Part shown: piece after piece, positions 8,500-17,597 of the stretch | Layout: every line of letters begins with the position of its first letter | How positions within the stretch are numbered: the first letter of the stretch is position 1 | Origin: Clostridium amylolyticum | GTDB lineage: Bacteria; Bacillota; Clostridia; Clostridiales; Clostridiaceae | Direction of reading: 5' to 3' | DNA: 64,000 nucleotides | NCBI RefSeq assembly: GCF_900142075.1 | Contig: NZ_FQZO01000001.1 | Span: forward strand, 620,001-684,000 | Notes under the pieces: generated by a model | Seen by the model: the letters and a program-made list of their open reading frames with translations, nothing else | What the model was told of the DNA's origin: nothing | The model's database searches: none | Made by a program: the position numbers and the translations under genes

Positions 8500-9639
8500 A
8501 TGGCAAAGAAGGATTATTATGAGGTTCTTGGACTTGAAAAAGGTGCCAGTGATGATGAAATTAAAAAAGCCTTTAGAAAACTAGCAATAAAATACCATCC
8601 GGATAAAAATCCTGGAGATAAAAAGGCAGAAGAGTCTTTTAAAGAAATTAATGAAGCTTACCAGGTATTAAGTGATCCTCAGAAAAAAGCACAGTATGAC
8701 CAATTTGGAACAGCAGATTTTAATGGAAATGGTTTTGGTGGTTTTGATGGTGGATTTGACTTTTCCGAGATGGGTGGATTTGGAGATATATTTGAATCCT
8801 TTTTTGGAGGTTTTGGTGGAGGAAGAAAGAAAGGCGGTCCTGAAAGAGGTGCTGATTTAGAGTATAACCTTAACTTAACCTTTGAAGAAGCTGTTTTTGG
8901 GGTGGAAAAAGAAATAAGCGTTACAAAGAGTGAAAACTGTGAAACCTGTAGAGGCACAGGAGCAAAGCCAGGCACAAGCCCAAGAACTTGTGATAAATGT
9001 AATGGTTCAGGACAAATTAGAGTACAAAGAAATACTCCTTTAGGAAGCTTCGTATCCACTACAACTTGTGATAAGTGTGGTGGAAAGGGCAAAATTATAG
9101 ATACTCCATGTAATGATTGTCATGGAAGAGGAAAACAAAGAAAAAATAGAAAGATAAAAGTAAGCGTACCAGCTGGAGTTGATAGTGGGAACATTATCCC
9201 TTTAAGAGGACAGGGAGAGCATGGAAACAATGGCGGCCCTCCAGGAGACCTTTATATAAGGATTAGCGTGGCACCTTCTAAAGTGTTTAAGAGGAAGGGC
9301 TTTGACATTTATATAGACAGTAACATCAGTATGGCTAAAGCGGCCTTAGGTACTGAAATTACCGTTCCTACAGTAGATGGAGATGTTAAGTATTCTGTAC
9401 CTGCTGGAACACAGTCTGGAACTTTATTTAGATTAAGAGGAAAAGGGGTACCTAGGGTAAATTCCACAGGTAGGGGAGATCAATATGTAAATATAGTTGT
9501 GGATATACCTAAGTCTCTTAATGAAAAACAAAAAGAAGCTTTAAAGCTATTTATGGAGGCTTCAGGAGAAGAATTTGAAGACCATAAGGATGGAAAAGAC
9601 AAAAAAGGCTTTATGGATAAAATCTTTGGTAACAAATAG
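8500..9639 (+). CDS. dnaJ: Chaperone DnaJ (Hsp40)
   Basis: DnaJ stimulates the DnaK ATPase and delivers substrates. The 379-residue protein shows the J domain with HPD (YHPDKN, near residue 34) and a Gly/Phe-rich linker (about 70-110). Four zinc repeats of CxxCxGxG type follow (CETCRGTG, CDKCNGSG, CDKCGGKG, CNDCHGRG), then the C-terminal substrate domains. The ATG at 8500 gives the family N-terminus MAKKDYYEVLG, with GGTGGTG just upstream. The in-frame GTGs at 8488 and 8491 are part of that ribosome site. Confidence 0.98.
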   Translation: MAKKDYYEVLGLEKGASDDEIKKAFRKLAIKYHPDKNPGDKKAEESFKEINEAYQVLSDPQKKAQYDQFGTADFNGNGFGGFDGGFDFSEMGGFGDIFESFFGGFGGGRKKGGPERGADLEYNLNLTFEEAVFGVEKEISVTKSENCETCRGTGAKPGTSPRTCDKCNGSGQIRVQRNTPLGSFVSTTTCDKCGGKGKIIDTPCNDCHGRGKQRKNRKIKVSVPAGVDSGNIIPLRGQGEHGNNGGPPGDLYIRISVAPSKVFKRKGFDIYIDSNISMAKAALGTEITVPTVDGDVKYSVPAGTQSGTLFRLRGKGVPRVNSTGRGDQYVNIVVDIPKSLNEKQKEALKLFMEASGEEFEDHKDGKDKKGFMDKIFGNK

Positions 9640-9668
9640 AGGCAATTATTTTGCCTCTTTTTTTTAAG
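9638..9668 (+). terminator. Intrinsic terminator after dnaJ
   Basis: AGAGGCAA (9638-9645) pairs with TTGCCTCT (9651-9658) across a short loop, followed by a run of eight T. It begins inside the dnaJ stop codon and ends the heat-shock transcript. Confidence 0.88.
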
Positions 9669-9754
9669 GACTCAAACATCACATTGGTAGACATATTAAT
9701 GTTAAAAGTGTAAAATATACTATTAGTTAAATTATTAGGGAAGGAATGAACTTA

Positions 9755-10696
9755 ATGCAGGGAAAGTGGATAGAGATTAAAGTAATTACGACTAGTGAAG
9801 CCCTAGAGCCTGTATCAGGAATATTTTATAGCATGGATTGTAAGGGAGTAGCTATTGAAGATCCTGAGGATATATTAAGCAGGGAACAAGGACCTCTTAC
9901 TTGGGATTTTGCCGATATAAACATATTAGAGTATGGTGGAAAAGCTGCGTCTATAAAGGCTTATTTCAGTGAAGATGATAACCCATCAACCATTGTAGAC
10001 TACATAGAGGAAAAACTTAAAATTATAAAGGAATCTGGAATAAATATAGGAGAAGGTAAAGTTTTATATGCTGTAGTTAAGGAAGAGGATTGGGCAAACA
10101 ATTGGAAAAAATATTATAAGCCTACCAAAATAGGTAAGCACATAGTGGTTAAGCCCATATGGGAGAATTATAGCAATAAAGATAATGAACTAGTTATTGA
10201 GCTTGATCCAGGAATGGCTTTTGGAACAGGCACTCATGAGACTACTAGAATGTGCGTAGAAGCTTTAGAAAAAAATGTTGAAGCAAATTCTGTGATTTAT
10301 GATATAGGCACTGGATCTGGAATTCTTGCTATAGCAGCAGCCAAGTTAGGTGCCAAAGAAGTTTTAGGGGTAGACTTAGATCCAGTAGCGGTAGATTCTG
10401 CTGCGCAAAATGTTCAGCATAATAAACTTAATAATATAAAAATCATTGAAGGAAATTTAGTAGAAGTGGTAGAAGGCAAGGCAGATATCGTGGTAGCTAA
10501 TATCATAGCAGAAATTATATGCATTCTTATAGGTGATGTTAAAAAAGTGCTTAAAACTGGAGGATTATTTATTTCTTCAGGAATAATTCATGAAAGAAGA
10601 GAAATGGTAATAGATAAATTAGAAAATAGCGGTTTTCAGGTTCTTGAGGTTAATAAAGATGGCGAATGGAACTGTATAACTGCAATACTTAAATAG
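9755..10696 (+). CDS. prmA: Ribosomal protein L11 methyltransferase PrmA
   Basis: PrmA methylates ribosomal protein L11 using SAM. The 313-residue protein carries the family signature ELDPGMAFGTGTHETT near residue 150 and the SAM-binding motif DIGTGSGILAIAA near 183. The start is set at ATG 9755 because GGGAAGG (9738-9744) lies about 10 bases upstream; an in-frame ATG at 9746 is too close to that site. rsmE follows after 18 bases, giving the usual dnaJ-prmA-rsmE order. Confidence 0.95.
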   Translation: MQGKWIEIKVITTSEALEPVSGIFYSMDCKGVAIEDPEDILSREQGPLTWDFADINILEYGGKAASIKAYFSEDDNPSTIVDYIEEKLKIIKESGINIGEGKVLYAVVKEEDWANNWKKYYKPTKIGKHIVVKPIWENYSNKDNELVIELDPGMAFGTGTHETTRMCVEALEKNVEANSVIYDIGTGSGILAIAAAKLGAKEVLGVDLDPVAVDSAAQNVQHNKLNNIKIIEGNLVEVVEGKADIVVANIIAEIICILIGDVKKVLKTGGLFISSGIIHERREMVIDKLENSGFQVLEVNKDGEWNCITAILK

Positions 10697-10714
10697 TATC
10701 TAAAGGAGATAGCT

Positions 10715-11464
10715 ATGCATAAGTTTTTTACTCCTCAAAGTCTTTTTCAAGGTGAATATGCTTATATTGAAGGAGATGATGTGAAACATATCTATAAGGT
10801 TTTAAGACTGGAAGAGGGAAATGAAGTTATAATAAATAACCAGCTAGGAGAAGAGTTTCTAGGCTGCATTCATAGCATAAATAAGCAGAGTGTAAGTATT
10901 AAGATAGTAAGAAAGCTAGAAATCAATAATGAGAGCAACATAAATATTTACTTATATCAAGGGTTACCTAAAGCCGGTAAGATGGATATCATAGTGCAAA
11001 AAGCCACTGAGCTTGGTGTTAAAGAGGTTATTCCAGTGATTACTTCTAGAGTGGATGTTATATTAAAGGGAGAGTTTAAAAAGCTGGATAGGCTTCAGAG
11101 GATAGCTTTAGAAGCCTGTAAACAGAGTAAGAGGACAATTATACCCAAAGTTAATGAACCTATTAATTTTAAAGATATGTTAAGTGATATAAGTGAAAAA
11201 GACCTTATAGTGGTACCTTATGAAAATGCAGAAAATTATGGTATTAAAGCTTTGGTAAAAGGTGTAAATTTTACTAAGGTTACTGATATTGCAATAATAA
11301 TTGGACCTGAAGGCGGCTTTGATGAAGAAGAAATCCAAGCTTTAAAAAACATAAATGCCCACATAGTAACTTTAGGTCCAAGAATTTTAAGAACAGAAAC
11401 TGCAGGATTTACAGCTGCAGCACTGCTTCAATATGAACTAGGAGATTTAGGAGGAATAATTTAA
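10715..11464 (+). CDS. rsmE: 16S rRNA m3U1498 methyltransferase RsmE
   Basis: RsmE methylates N3 of U1498 in 16S rRNA. The 249-residue SPOUT-fold protein has the knotted SAM-binding region IGPEGGFDEEEI near 193 and LGPRILRTETA near 224. An N-terminal PUA-like domain (DDVKHIYKVLRLEEG) precedes it. Its stop codon overlaps the mtaB ATG by one base, so the two are likely translationally coupled. Confidence 0.95.
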   Translation: MHKFFTPQSLFQGEYAYIEGDDVKHIYKVLRLEEGNEVIINNQLGEEFLGCIHSINKQSVSIKIVRKLEINNESNINIYLYQGLPKAGKMDIIVQKATELGVKEVIPVITSRVDVILKGEFKKLDRLQRIALEACKQSKRTIIPKVNEPINFKDMLSDISEKDLIVVPYENAENYGIKALVKGVNFTKVTDIAIIIGPEGGFDEEEIQALKNINAHIVTLGPRILRTETAGFTAAALLQYELGDLGGII

Positions 11465-12771
11465 TGAAGGTTGCCTTTGCCACATTAGGCTGTAGAGTTA
11501 ATGTGTATGAGTCAGAAGCTATGGCGGAAAAATTTATTAGAGAAGATTATGAGGTGGTAGATTTTTCAGAAGTAGCAGATGTTTATGTAATAAATACCTG
11601 TACTGTAACCAATATGGGAGATAAGAAATCACGACAGATCATTGGAAGAGCTAGAAGGTTAAACCCTGATGCAATAATTGCAGTAGTGGGATGTTACTCA
11701 CAAATAGCACCAAAAGAAGTAGGTGATATTCCAGGGGTAGATGTAGTGCTAGGAACAAGAAATAAGGGTGAAATAGTATATTGGGTTAATAGAGCAAGAG
11801 AAGAAGAGAATCAGATAGTTAAAGTAGGGGAAGTTCTTAAAAATAAAGTCTTTGAAGATTTAAATATTGAAGAGTATCAAGATAAAACCAGAGCTTTTTT
11901 AAAGATTCAAGATGGTTGCAATAGATTTTGTGCTTATTGTCTTATACCTTATGCTAGAGGTGGTGTATGTTCTAAACCAAAAGATAAAGTAATAGCTGAG
12001 GTGAAAAAGCTTTCAGAACATGGATTTAAAGAGGTTATACTATCTGGAATTCATACGGCTTCTTATGGCGTGGATTTAGAAGAAAAAGTGACCCTTGTAG
12101 ATATATTAGAAGAAATTGAAAATATAGATGGAGTGGAAAGGGTTAGAATAGGCTCTATAGATCCAACTTTCTTTACAGAAGATGTGGTAGATAGGATAAC
12201 CCATCTAAAGAAATTATGTCCTCATTTTCACCTTTCTCTTCAAAGCGGCTGCAGCGAAACTTTAAAGAGGATGAATAGAAAATATACCGCTAAGGAATAT
12301 GAGGATATAGTAAATATATTAAGAAAAAGAATCCCGGATGTAAGTATTACCACGGATGTAATCGTAGGTTTTCCAGGAGAAACAGCAGAAGAATTTAATG
12401 AAACTTATGCATTTTTAAACAGGATAAAACTTAGTAAAATGCATATATTCAAATTCAGTCCCAGAAAAGGAACTAAAGCTGCATTAATGAAGGATCAATT
12501 ACATGGGGACATAAAAGATGAGAGAAGTAGTAAACTTTTAGAATTGAACAAAATAAATGAAAAAACCTTTGGAGAAGGGTTTATAGGAAGAATAATGCCG
12601 GTGCTTATAGAGCAAAAAGTTAATAATAATGAAGAATTATATGAAGGATATACTCCAAATTATATTAAAATAGTGGTAAAATGTAATAATGATAATATTA
12701 TAGGTAAAATACTTCCTATTAAGATCATAGCTTGGCAAAAAGATCATGGCCAAGGTATTATAGATATTTAA
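11464..12771 (+). CDS. mtaB: tRNA t6A37 methylthiotransferase MtaB
   Basis: MtaB turns t6A37 of ANN-decoding tRNAs into ms2t6A. The 435-residue protein has the methylthiotransferase N-terminal domain with three Cys (LGCRVN, NTCTVTN, VGCYSQ) for one 4Fe-4S cluster. The radical SAM motif CNRFCAYC lies near 157, and a C-terminal TRAM-like region follows. The MtaB subtype, rather than MiaB or RimO, is inferred from the LGCRVN form and the prmA-rsmE neighbourhood. Confidence 0.92.
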   Translation: MKVAFATLGCRVNVYESEAMAEKFIREDYEVVDFSEVADVYVINTCTVTNMGDKKSRQIIGRARRLNPDAIIAVVGCYSQIAPKEVGDIPGVDVVLGTRNKGEIVYWVNRAREEENQIVKVGEVLKNKVFEDLNIEEYQDKTRAFLKIQDGCNRFCAYCLIPYARGGVCSKPKDKVIAEVKKLSEHGFKEVILSGIHTASYGVDLEEKVTLVDILEEIENIDGVERVRIGSIDPTFFTEDVVDRITHLKKLCPHFHLSLQSGCSETLKRMNRKYTAKEYEDIVNILRKRIPDVSITTDVIVGFPGETAEEFNETYAFLNRIKLSKMHIFKFSPRKGTKAALMKDQLHGDIKDERSSKLLELNKINEKTFGEGFIGRIMPVLIEQKVNNNEELYEGYTPNYIKIVVKCNNDNIIGKILPIKIIAWQKDHGQGIIDI

Positions 12772-12783
12772 GGGGGTGAAGGT

Positions 12784-13128
12784 ATGAATGAATGCATCTT
12801 TTGTAAAATAGTGCAGGGAGAAATCCCTAGCAAAAAGATTTATGAAGATGATAAGGTTATTGCTTTTCACGATATTAATCCAGAAGCTCCAGTGCATGTG
12901 CTCATTATTCCAAAGCAGCATATTGAAAGTGCAAATGAGTTAAATGAGGAAAACAGCTATTTAGTAGCCCATATATTTATGGTAATAAAAAAATTAGCTA
13001 AAGAACATGGAATAGACAAAGAAGGTTATAGAATAGTAAATAACTGTGGAGAATATGGCGGTCAAACTGTCCCACATCTTCATTTCCATCTATTTGGTGG
13101 TAAAAGCTTTGGATGGCCTCCACTATAA
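12784..13128 (+). CDS. hinT: HIT family nucleotide hydrolase (HinT-like)
   Basis: This 114-residue histidine-triad protein is a probable purine nucleoside phosphoramidase. It has the N-terminal CIFCKI zinc-type start and FHDINPEAPVHVLIIPK. The catalytic triad HLHFHLFGG sits near residue 99. GGGGGTGAAGGT precedes the ATG. It lies 12 bases after mtaB and is likely the last gene of that transcript. Confidence 0.95.
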   Translation: MNECIFCKIVQGEIPSKKIYEDDKVIAFHDINPEAPVHVLIIPKQHIESANELNEENSYLVAHIFMVIKKLAKEHGIDKEGYRIVNNCGEYGGQTVPHLHFHLFGGKSFGWPPL

Positions 13129-13181
13129 TGATACTGGAATATTTAGATGTTAAAATGAATAAAAATTAAGTAATGAAATTC

Positions 13182-13211
13182 TTGACAGAAAATTAATGTC
13201 TATTGTATAAT
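13182..13211 (+). promoter_or_regulatory. Sigma-A promoter of rpsU-yqeY
   Basis: TTGACA (13182-13187) and TATAAT (13206-13211) are exact hexamers 18 bases apart, about 75 bases ahead of rpsU. GGAGGGAGGGA follows just before the gene. Confidence 0.85.
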
Positions 13212-13284
13212 AAAGCGTGTGCTATTTAACCCGAAGGCTGTTATATTGTTATATAATATGAGCTAGCGGAGGGAGGGATAATAG

Positions 13285-13461
13285 ATGTCAGAAATAAAAG
13301 TTGGAGAAAACGAAACACTTGAAAGTGCGTTAAGAAGATTTAAAAGAAAATGCGCTAGAGCTGGTGTTCTTTCAGAAGTAAGGAAGAGAGAACATTATGA
13401 AAAACCAAGCGTAAAGAGAAAGAAAAAATCAGAAGCTGCTAGAAAGAGAAAGTTTAAATAG
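13285..13461 (+). CDS. rpsU: 30S ribosomal protein S21
   Basis: This short gene encodes 58 residues starting SEIKVGENETLESALRRFKR. It continues with CARAGVLSEVRKREHYEKPS and a Lys/Arg-rich tail, all typical of bacterial S21, which binds the 16S rRNA platform and aids initiation. The strong purine-rich site GGAGGGAGGGA lies just ahead of the ATG at 13285, and the stop is TAG at 13459-13461. The pairing with yqeY 26 bases downstream is common in Firmicutes. Confidence 0.97.
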   Translation: MSEIKVGENETLESALRRFKRKCARAGVLSEVRKREHYEKPSVKRKKKSEAARKRKFK

Positions 13462-13487
13462 AACTTTTTTTGAAAGAAGGTACTATA

Positions 13488-13937
13488 ATGTCCATTAAAG
13501 AAAGACTTCAAGAAGACTGGAAACAGGCTATGAAGGCCAGAGATAAATTCAAGGCTGAGACACTTAGTACTGCCAGATCTGCAATACTATTTGTTGAAAA
13601 GACAGATGGGGTTAAACTTGAGGATGAACAAGTTATAGAGATATTAGCAAGAGAAGTCAAGCAAAGAAAAGAAGCTTCCCTTGAATTCGAAAAAGGAAAC
13701 AGACAAGATCTTGTAGACAAATCTAATGCAGAAATTGAGATTTTGTTGGGTTACCTTCCTCAGCAGTTAAGTGAACAAGAAATTATTGATATTATTCAAC
13801 AGGCAGCTGTTGAAATGGGTGCAAATAGCATTAAAGACATGGGAAAAGTTATGTCAATAGTTCGTCCTAAAACAGTAGGTAGAGCAGATGGCAAGCTGGT
13901 AAGTACATTAGTAAAAGAACACTTAAGTAATAAATAA
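13488..13937 (+). CDS. yqeY: GatB/YqeY domain protein
   Basis: This 149-residue YqeY protein resembles the tRNA-binding tail domain of GatB; its cellular role is not settled. Visible features are SIKERLQEDWKQAMKARDK, the internal QRKEASLEFEKG and EIEILLGYLPQQLSE, and the late KDMGKVM. The ATG at 13488 has AGAAGG 7 bases upstream, preferred over an in-frame TTG at 13470. It is co-transcribed with rpsU and closed by the terminator at 13944. Confidence 0.92.
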   Translation: MSIKERLQEDWKQAMKARDKFKAETLSTARSAILFVEKTDGVKLEDEQVIEILAREVKQRKEASLEFEKGNRQDLVDKSNAEIEILLGYLPQQLSEQEIIDIIQQAAVEMGANSIKDMGKVMSIVRPKTVGRADGKLVSTLVKEHLSNK

Positions 13938-13943
13938 TTAACG

Positions 13944-13974
13944 GAACTCACATTTTAAATGTGAGTTCTTTTTA
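13944..13974 (+). terminator. Intrinsic terminator after yqeY
   Basis: GAACTCACATTT pairs perfectly with AAATGTGAGTTC (13944-13968) around one base, followed by TTTTT. It is a strong 12-bp stem. Confidence 0.92.
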
Positions 13975-14033
13975 TTTATAATTTTAAAATAAAATTATAT
14001 TAGCCTGTAGTAATGAAGTTCCCATATAAAATA

Positions 14034-14063
14034 GTCATTATTCCATATAAAAACTCATAATTT
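14034..14063 (+). promoter_or_regulatory. Possible sigma-E promoter of yqfC-yqfD
   Basis: GTCATTAT (14034-14041) and CATAATTT (14056-14063), 14 bases apart, resemble the mother-cell sigma-E elements (near GTCATATT and CATACAAT). yqfC and yqfD are sigma-E genes in Bacillus, so the position is sensible, but the match is partial. Confidence 0.4.
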
Positions 14064-14091
14064 AGTATAGAGAATGGTATGAGGTGTAAAT

Positions 14092-14373
14092 ATGGAAGAA
14101 AAAATAGACAAAGCCAAAGGGAGGCTGGCTTCTAAGCTGGACCTACCAAGAGATATTATCTTAGATTTGCCAAGGATAACTATTTTAGGCGACAATGAAA
14201 TTACAATAGAAAATCATAAGGGTATTATTACCTTTGAAAATTACCTCATAAAAATAAATTCAAAAGTAGGAAGTATATGTATAAAGGGTGAAAACTTTGA
14301 AATTGTATTTATAGGAGGAAACACCATAACCTTAAGTGGTAAATTTACAAATATAATTTATGAGGGGAAATAG
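14092..14373 (+). CDS. yqfC: Sporulation protein YqfC
   Basis: This 93-residue protein is of the YqfC/YabP family. It is made mostly of short beta strands, with the characteristic LDLPRDIILDLPRITILGD opening and ENHKGIITFENYLIKI. In Bacillus yqfC is a mother-cell sporulation gene; the molecular role is unknown. The yqfD start overlaps its stop codon, so the two are a tight pair. GAGGTG precedes the ATG. Confidence 0.9.
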   Translation: MEEKIDKAKGRLASKLDLPRDIILDLPRITILGDNEITIENHKGIITFENYLIKINSKVGSICIKGENFEIVFIGGNTITLSGKFTNIIYEGK

Positions 14374-15512
14374 TGATTATGGAAAGAATAAAAAAAGGTA
14401 CTTTAATAATAGAAGTGCAAACTCTATCACCAGAAAAGTTTATAAATTTACTTTGGAATAAAGGTATTGAAGTAAATAATATAATTAGGATTAATTTAAC
14501 TACTTTTTCCATGGAAGTGAATTTAAAAGACTATAAAAAGTTAGAAGAAGTATGTAAGAGAGTGGGGGGGCGTATTAAGGTATCAGGAAGAAAAGGAATA
14601 GCCTTTTTCTTAATGAAATTCAAAAGGAAAACTATGCTGGGGGGAGGAATACTCATTTTCCTATGCTTAATTTATTTTTTATCCACATATATTTGGGCAA
14701 TTGAGATAGAAAGTGAAAAATATATATCTCCTTTTGAGATAAGACAAGCACTTTATGGATTAGGTATTAAGCCTGGCTTAAGTAAGAATAAAATTGATAC
14801 AAGCATTTTAGAAGATAAGATACAGAATGTTAATCCTAATATAACATGGGTGAGAGCCAGGATGGAAGGATCTAGATTAAGGATAAGGGTTGCAGAAAAA
14901 ACTCCACCTCCTAAAATTACTACAAAAGAGGGAGTGAATGACGTAGTAGCTAAATATGATGCTGAGATAATAAGGATATATAGCGTTAATGGCACACCCA
15001 TGGTAAAGTCAGGAGATTTGGTGAAGAAAGGTCAAATACTTATAAAGGGAGTAGAAGGGAAAGAAGGGCAGGAATATCCTGTATCTGCACAAGGTGATGT
15101 ATTTGCAAAAACCTTTCAAGAAAGCATAAAAGAGATAAAGACCAAGGGTATAGAGAAGATATATACAGGGGGTAAAGATAGTAGTATATTTATAAATATA
15201 GCTGGTGTAAAAATATATATAAAAAAAGCTACTAAAAATTTTCCAACTTATGATAAAATGATAAGTAATAAAAAGTTTTATAGCATTATAGATTATTATG
15301 AAACTCAAGAGAAACAAATTGACATAGATATAAATAAAGCTGTAGAGGAAGCCATAGGTGAAATTAAAAGGAATAAAGAAAAAGAATTAGATAAAAAATC
15401 TAAAATCTTAGAAATAAAGAGCTTTACTGATAACACTGAAGATGGTATAAGGGTTAGAGTTTTATTTGTGGTAGAAGAAAATATTGCAGAGGTTTCTACA
15501 CAAAGCCAATAA
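14373..15512 (+). CDS. yqfD: Sporulation protein YqfD
   Basis: This 379-residue YqfD/SpoIV-type membrane protein has one clear transmembrane segment (about residues 91-112, GGGILIFLCLIYFLSTYIW). Basic cytoplasmic sequence precedes it and a long extracytoplasmic part follows, with NPNITWVRARMEGSRLRIRVAEK typical of the family. The start is either GTG 14373, 5 bases after AGGGG and overlapping the yqfC stop, or ATG 14379. Clostridial clusters usually carry phoH next, but here pgpH follows after 20 bases. Confidence 0.9.
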   Translation: MIMERIKKGTLIIEVQTLSPEKFINLLWNKGIEVNNIIRINLTTFSMEVNLKDYKKLEEVCKRVGGRIKVSGRKGIAFFLMKFKRKTMLGGGILIFLCLIYFLSTYIWAIEIESEKYISPFEIRQALYGLGIKPGLSKNKIDTSILEDKIQNVNPNITWVRARMEGSRLRIRVAEKTPPPKITTKEGVNDVVAKYDAEIIRIYSVNGTPMVKSGDLVKKGQILIKGVEGKEGQEYPVSAQGDVFAKTFQESIKEIKTKGIEKIYTGGKDSSIFINIAGVKIYIKKATKNFPTYDKMISNKKFYSIIDYYETQEKQIDIDINKAVEEAIGEIKRNKEKELDKKSKILEIKSFTDNTEDGIRVRVLFVVEENIAEVSTQSQ

Positions 15513-15532
15513 TTATTAGAGGGTGGCAGAGG

Positions 15533-17581
15533 ATGAAGATAATGGATATATTTAAAATAAAAAAGTTTAAAAAATCTCAACGGATATTTATTATTTCAAT
15601 AGCATTTTTGCTTACCTTTACTATTCTAATGACAGCGCTGATTACTAAAAAATATAGTTATAGTGAAGGAGAGATAGCAAAAAGTGATATTAAAGCTACT
15701 AAGGATGTAGTGGATAAATATTTGACTGATGCAGCTACAAAGAAAAAAGTGAATGATGTCCCTAATCAATATACAGAAAGAATAGAAGTAGGGAAGCAGG
15801 CAGTGGAAAATGTTTCTGTGCTTATGCAAAAGATTATTATTGCAAAAGATGCTCCAGGGGAGGATAATCAAAAAGCGGCAAATGTAAAATCTGAAACTGG
15901 AACCAATTTAACTGATGAAGAGATTTTAGTATTGCTTAAGCTAAGTAGGGAAGATATCAAGTCCTTTCAAGGGGAAGTAGTAGGAGTATTAAATGATGTT
16001 TATAAGGGCAAAATTGAAGAAAATAAGCCTGAAGATATTAAAAGCGCCCAAATGATCGTGGATGCCAGGTTTAGTACCTCAAGATTTAGTAAGAGCTTAA
16101 GAGAAATAGGAAAGACATTAGCCTATGGTCAGCTAAAGCCTAATCTTTTTTTAGATAAAGAAAAAACTGAAGAACTTAAAAAAGAGGCTTCAAATGATAT
16201 TAACCCTATAATGGTTAAAAAAGATCAAATAATTGTAAAAGAAGGAGAACCTATAAATGCTAGGCAGATAATGCTGCTTAATGATCTTGGTCTCTTAAAT
16301 AACTCAGGGTTAGATTGGTATACATATCTAGCTTTGGGCATACTTGTTGGGTTAATACTTTTTCTTCAATTTTATTATTTATATTATTACTATAAAGATA
16401 CATTTTATGATAATGGAAAGCTTATATTGATATGTATAGTAAATATTACTTCATTAGTACTTGCAAGATCATTGTCCATTATTTCTCCATTTTTAATACC
16501 ATTGGCTTGTGCTCCTATGCTTTTAACACTTTTATTAAACTATAAAATATCAGTGATTATAAGTATACTTAACTGTGTGCTTATTAGTGGAGTAGTTACC
16601 TTTAATTTGGAAATTACGTTACTAGCGCTTATAAGTACCATATTAGGTGCTACATTTTTAAGAAAAATGCAACAGAGAAATGATATTATGATCTTCACCT
16701 TGTATATGGGAATAATAAATTGCATACTGATTTTCACTATTAGTATGCTTACATCCAATAATATAATTGAAATTTTAAAAAATACTGCTTTAACATTTTT
16801 AGGAAGCATATTATCAGGAGTATTAACCATTGGATTTTTACCTTTTTTTGAAACAACTTTTGATATAGTTACCACAGTTAAACTTTTAGAACTGTCAAAT
16901 CCTAATCATCCACTGCTTAAGAAAATATTAATGGAGGCACCAGGTACATATCATCATTCTGTTCTAGTGGCAAATCTTGCGGAGCTAGCTGCAGAAGAAG
17001 TAGGAGGTAACCCTGTGCTGGCTAGAATAGCTGCTTATTATCATGATGTAGGAAAGACCAAGAGGCCTTTATTTTTTAAGGAAAATCAAATGGGTAGAGA
17101 AAATCCCCATAATAAGATTTCTCCAAATCTAAGCACACTTATAATAATTTCGCATGTTAAAGATGGGCTGGAAATGGCAAAAGAATATAATTTACCTAAG
17201 GTTATTCAAGATGTAATTGAACAACACCATGGTACTACTTTAGTAAAGTATTTTTATATAACCATGAAGAACACTGCAGAAAAGCCAGAAGAAATAAAGG
17301 AAGAAGACTTTAGATATCCAGGACCTATACCTTCAAGTAAGGAAAGTGCTATTATAATGCTGGCAGATAGTGTAGAGGCAGCGGTTAGATCTATAAATGA
17401 GCCTACAAAAGGTAAAATTGAAGAGATGGTAAATAATATTATTAAAGATAAATTAGGCAGCGGACAATTAAATGATTGCGATTTAACCTTAAAAGATCTG
17501 GATAAAATAAGAAAGTCATTTTTAAAAACCCTGAATGGCATTTATCATTCAAGGATTGAATATCCATCATTAAAACAATAA
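15533..17581 (+). CDS. pgpH: 7TM-HD phosphohydrolase PgpH (c-di-AMP phosphodiesterase)
   Basis: PgpH-type proteins hydrolyse cyclic di-AMP. This 682-residue protein has an N-terminal transmembrane helix (about 18-38). A large extracellular 7TMR-HDED domain follows to about 250, then a multi-pass segment (about 265-430) and a cytoplasmic HD domain. Metal-ligand motifs include YHHSVLVANL near 470, YYHDVGKT near 500 and EQHHGT near 565. In-frame ATGs at 15533 and 15542 both have purine-rich sites. It is followed after 16 bases by ybeY. Confidence 0.95.
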   Translation: MKIMDIFKIKKFKKSQRIFIISIAFLLTFTILMTALITKKYSYSEGEIAKSDIKATKDVVDKYLTDAATKKKVNDVPNQYTERIEVGKQAVENVSVLMQKIIIAKDAPGEDNQKAANVKSETGTNLTDEEILVLLKLSREDIKSFQGEVVGVLNDVYKGKIEENKPEDIKSAQMIVDARFSTSRFSKSLREIGKTLAYGQLKPNLFLDKEKTEELKKEASNDINPIMVKKDQIIVKEGEPINARQIMLLNDLGLLNNSGLDWYTYLALGILVGLILFLQFYYLYYYYKDTFYDNGKLILICIVNITSLVLARSLSIISPFLIPLACAPMLLTLLLNYKISVIISILNCVLISGVVTFNLEITLLALISTILGATFLRKMQQRNDIMIFTLYMGIINCILIFTISMLTSNNIIEILKNTALTFLGSILSGVLTIGFLPFFETTFDIVTTVKLLELSNPNHPLLKKILMEAPGTYHHSVLVANLAELAAEEVGGNPVLARIAAYYHDVGKTKRPLFFKENQMGRENPHNKISPNLSTLIIISHVKDGLEMAKEYNLPKVIQDVIEQHHGTTLVKYFYITMKNTAEKPEEIKEEDFRYPGPIPSSKESAIIMLADSVEAAVRSINEPTKGKIEEMVNNIIKDKLGSGQLNDCDLTLKDLDKIRKSFLKTLNGIYHSRIEYPSLKQ

Positions 17582-17597
17582 TTCTAAGGAGACTAGT

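Noticed and set aside
8679..9092. 137-codon minus-strand ORF within dnaJ
   Set aside because: Antisense shadow of the Gly-rich and zinc-finger parts of DnaJ; Pro/Leu/Ser-rich translation and no ribosome site.
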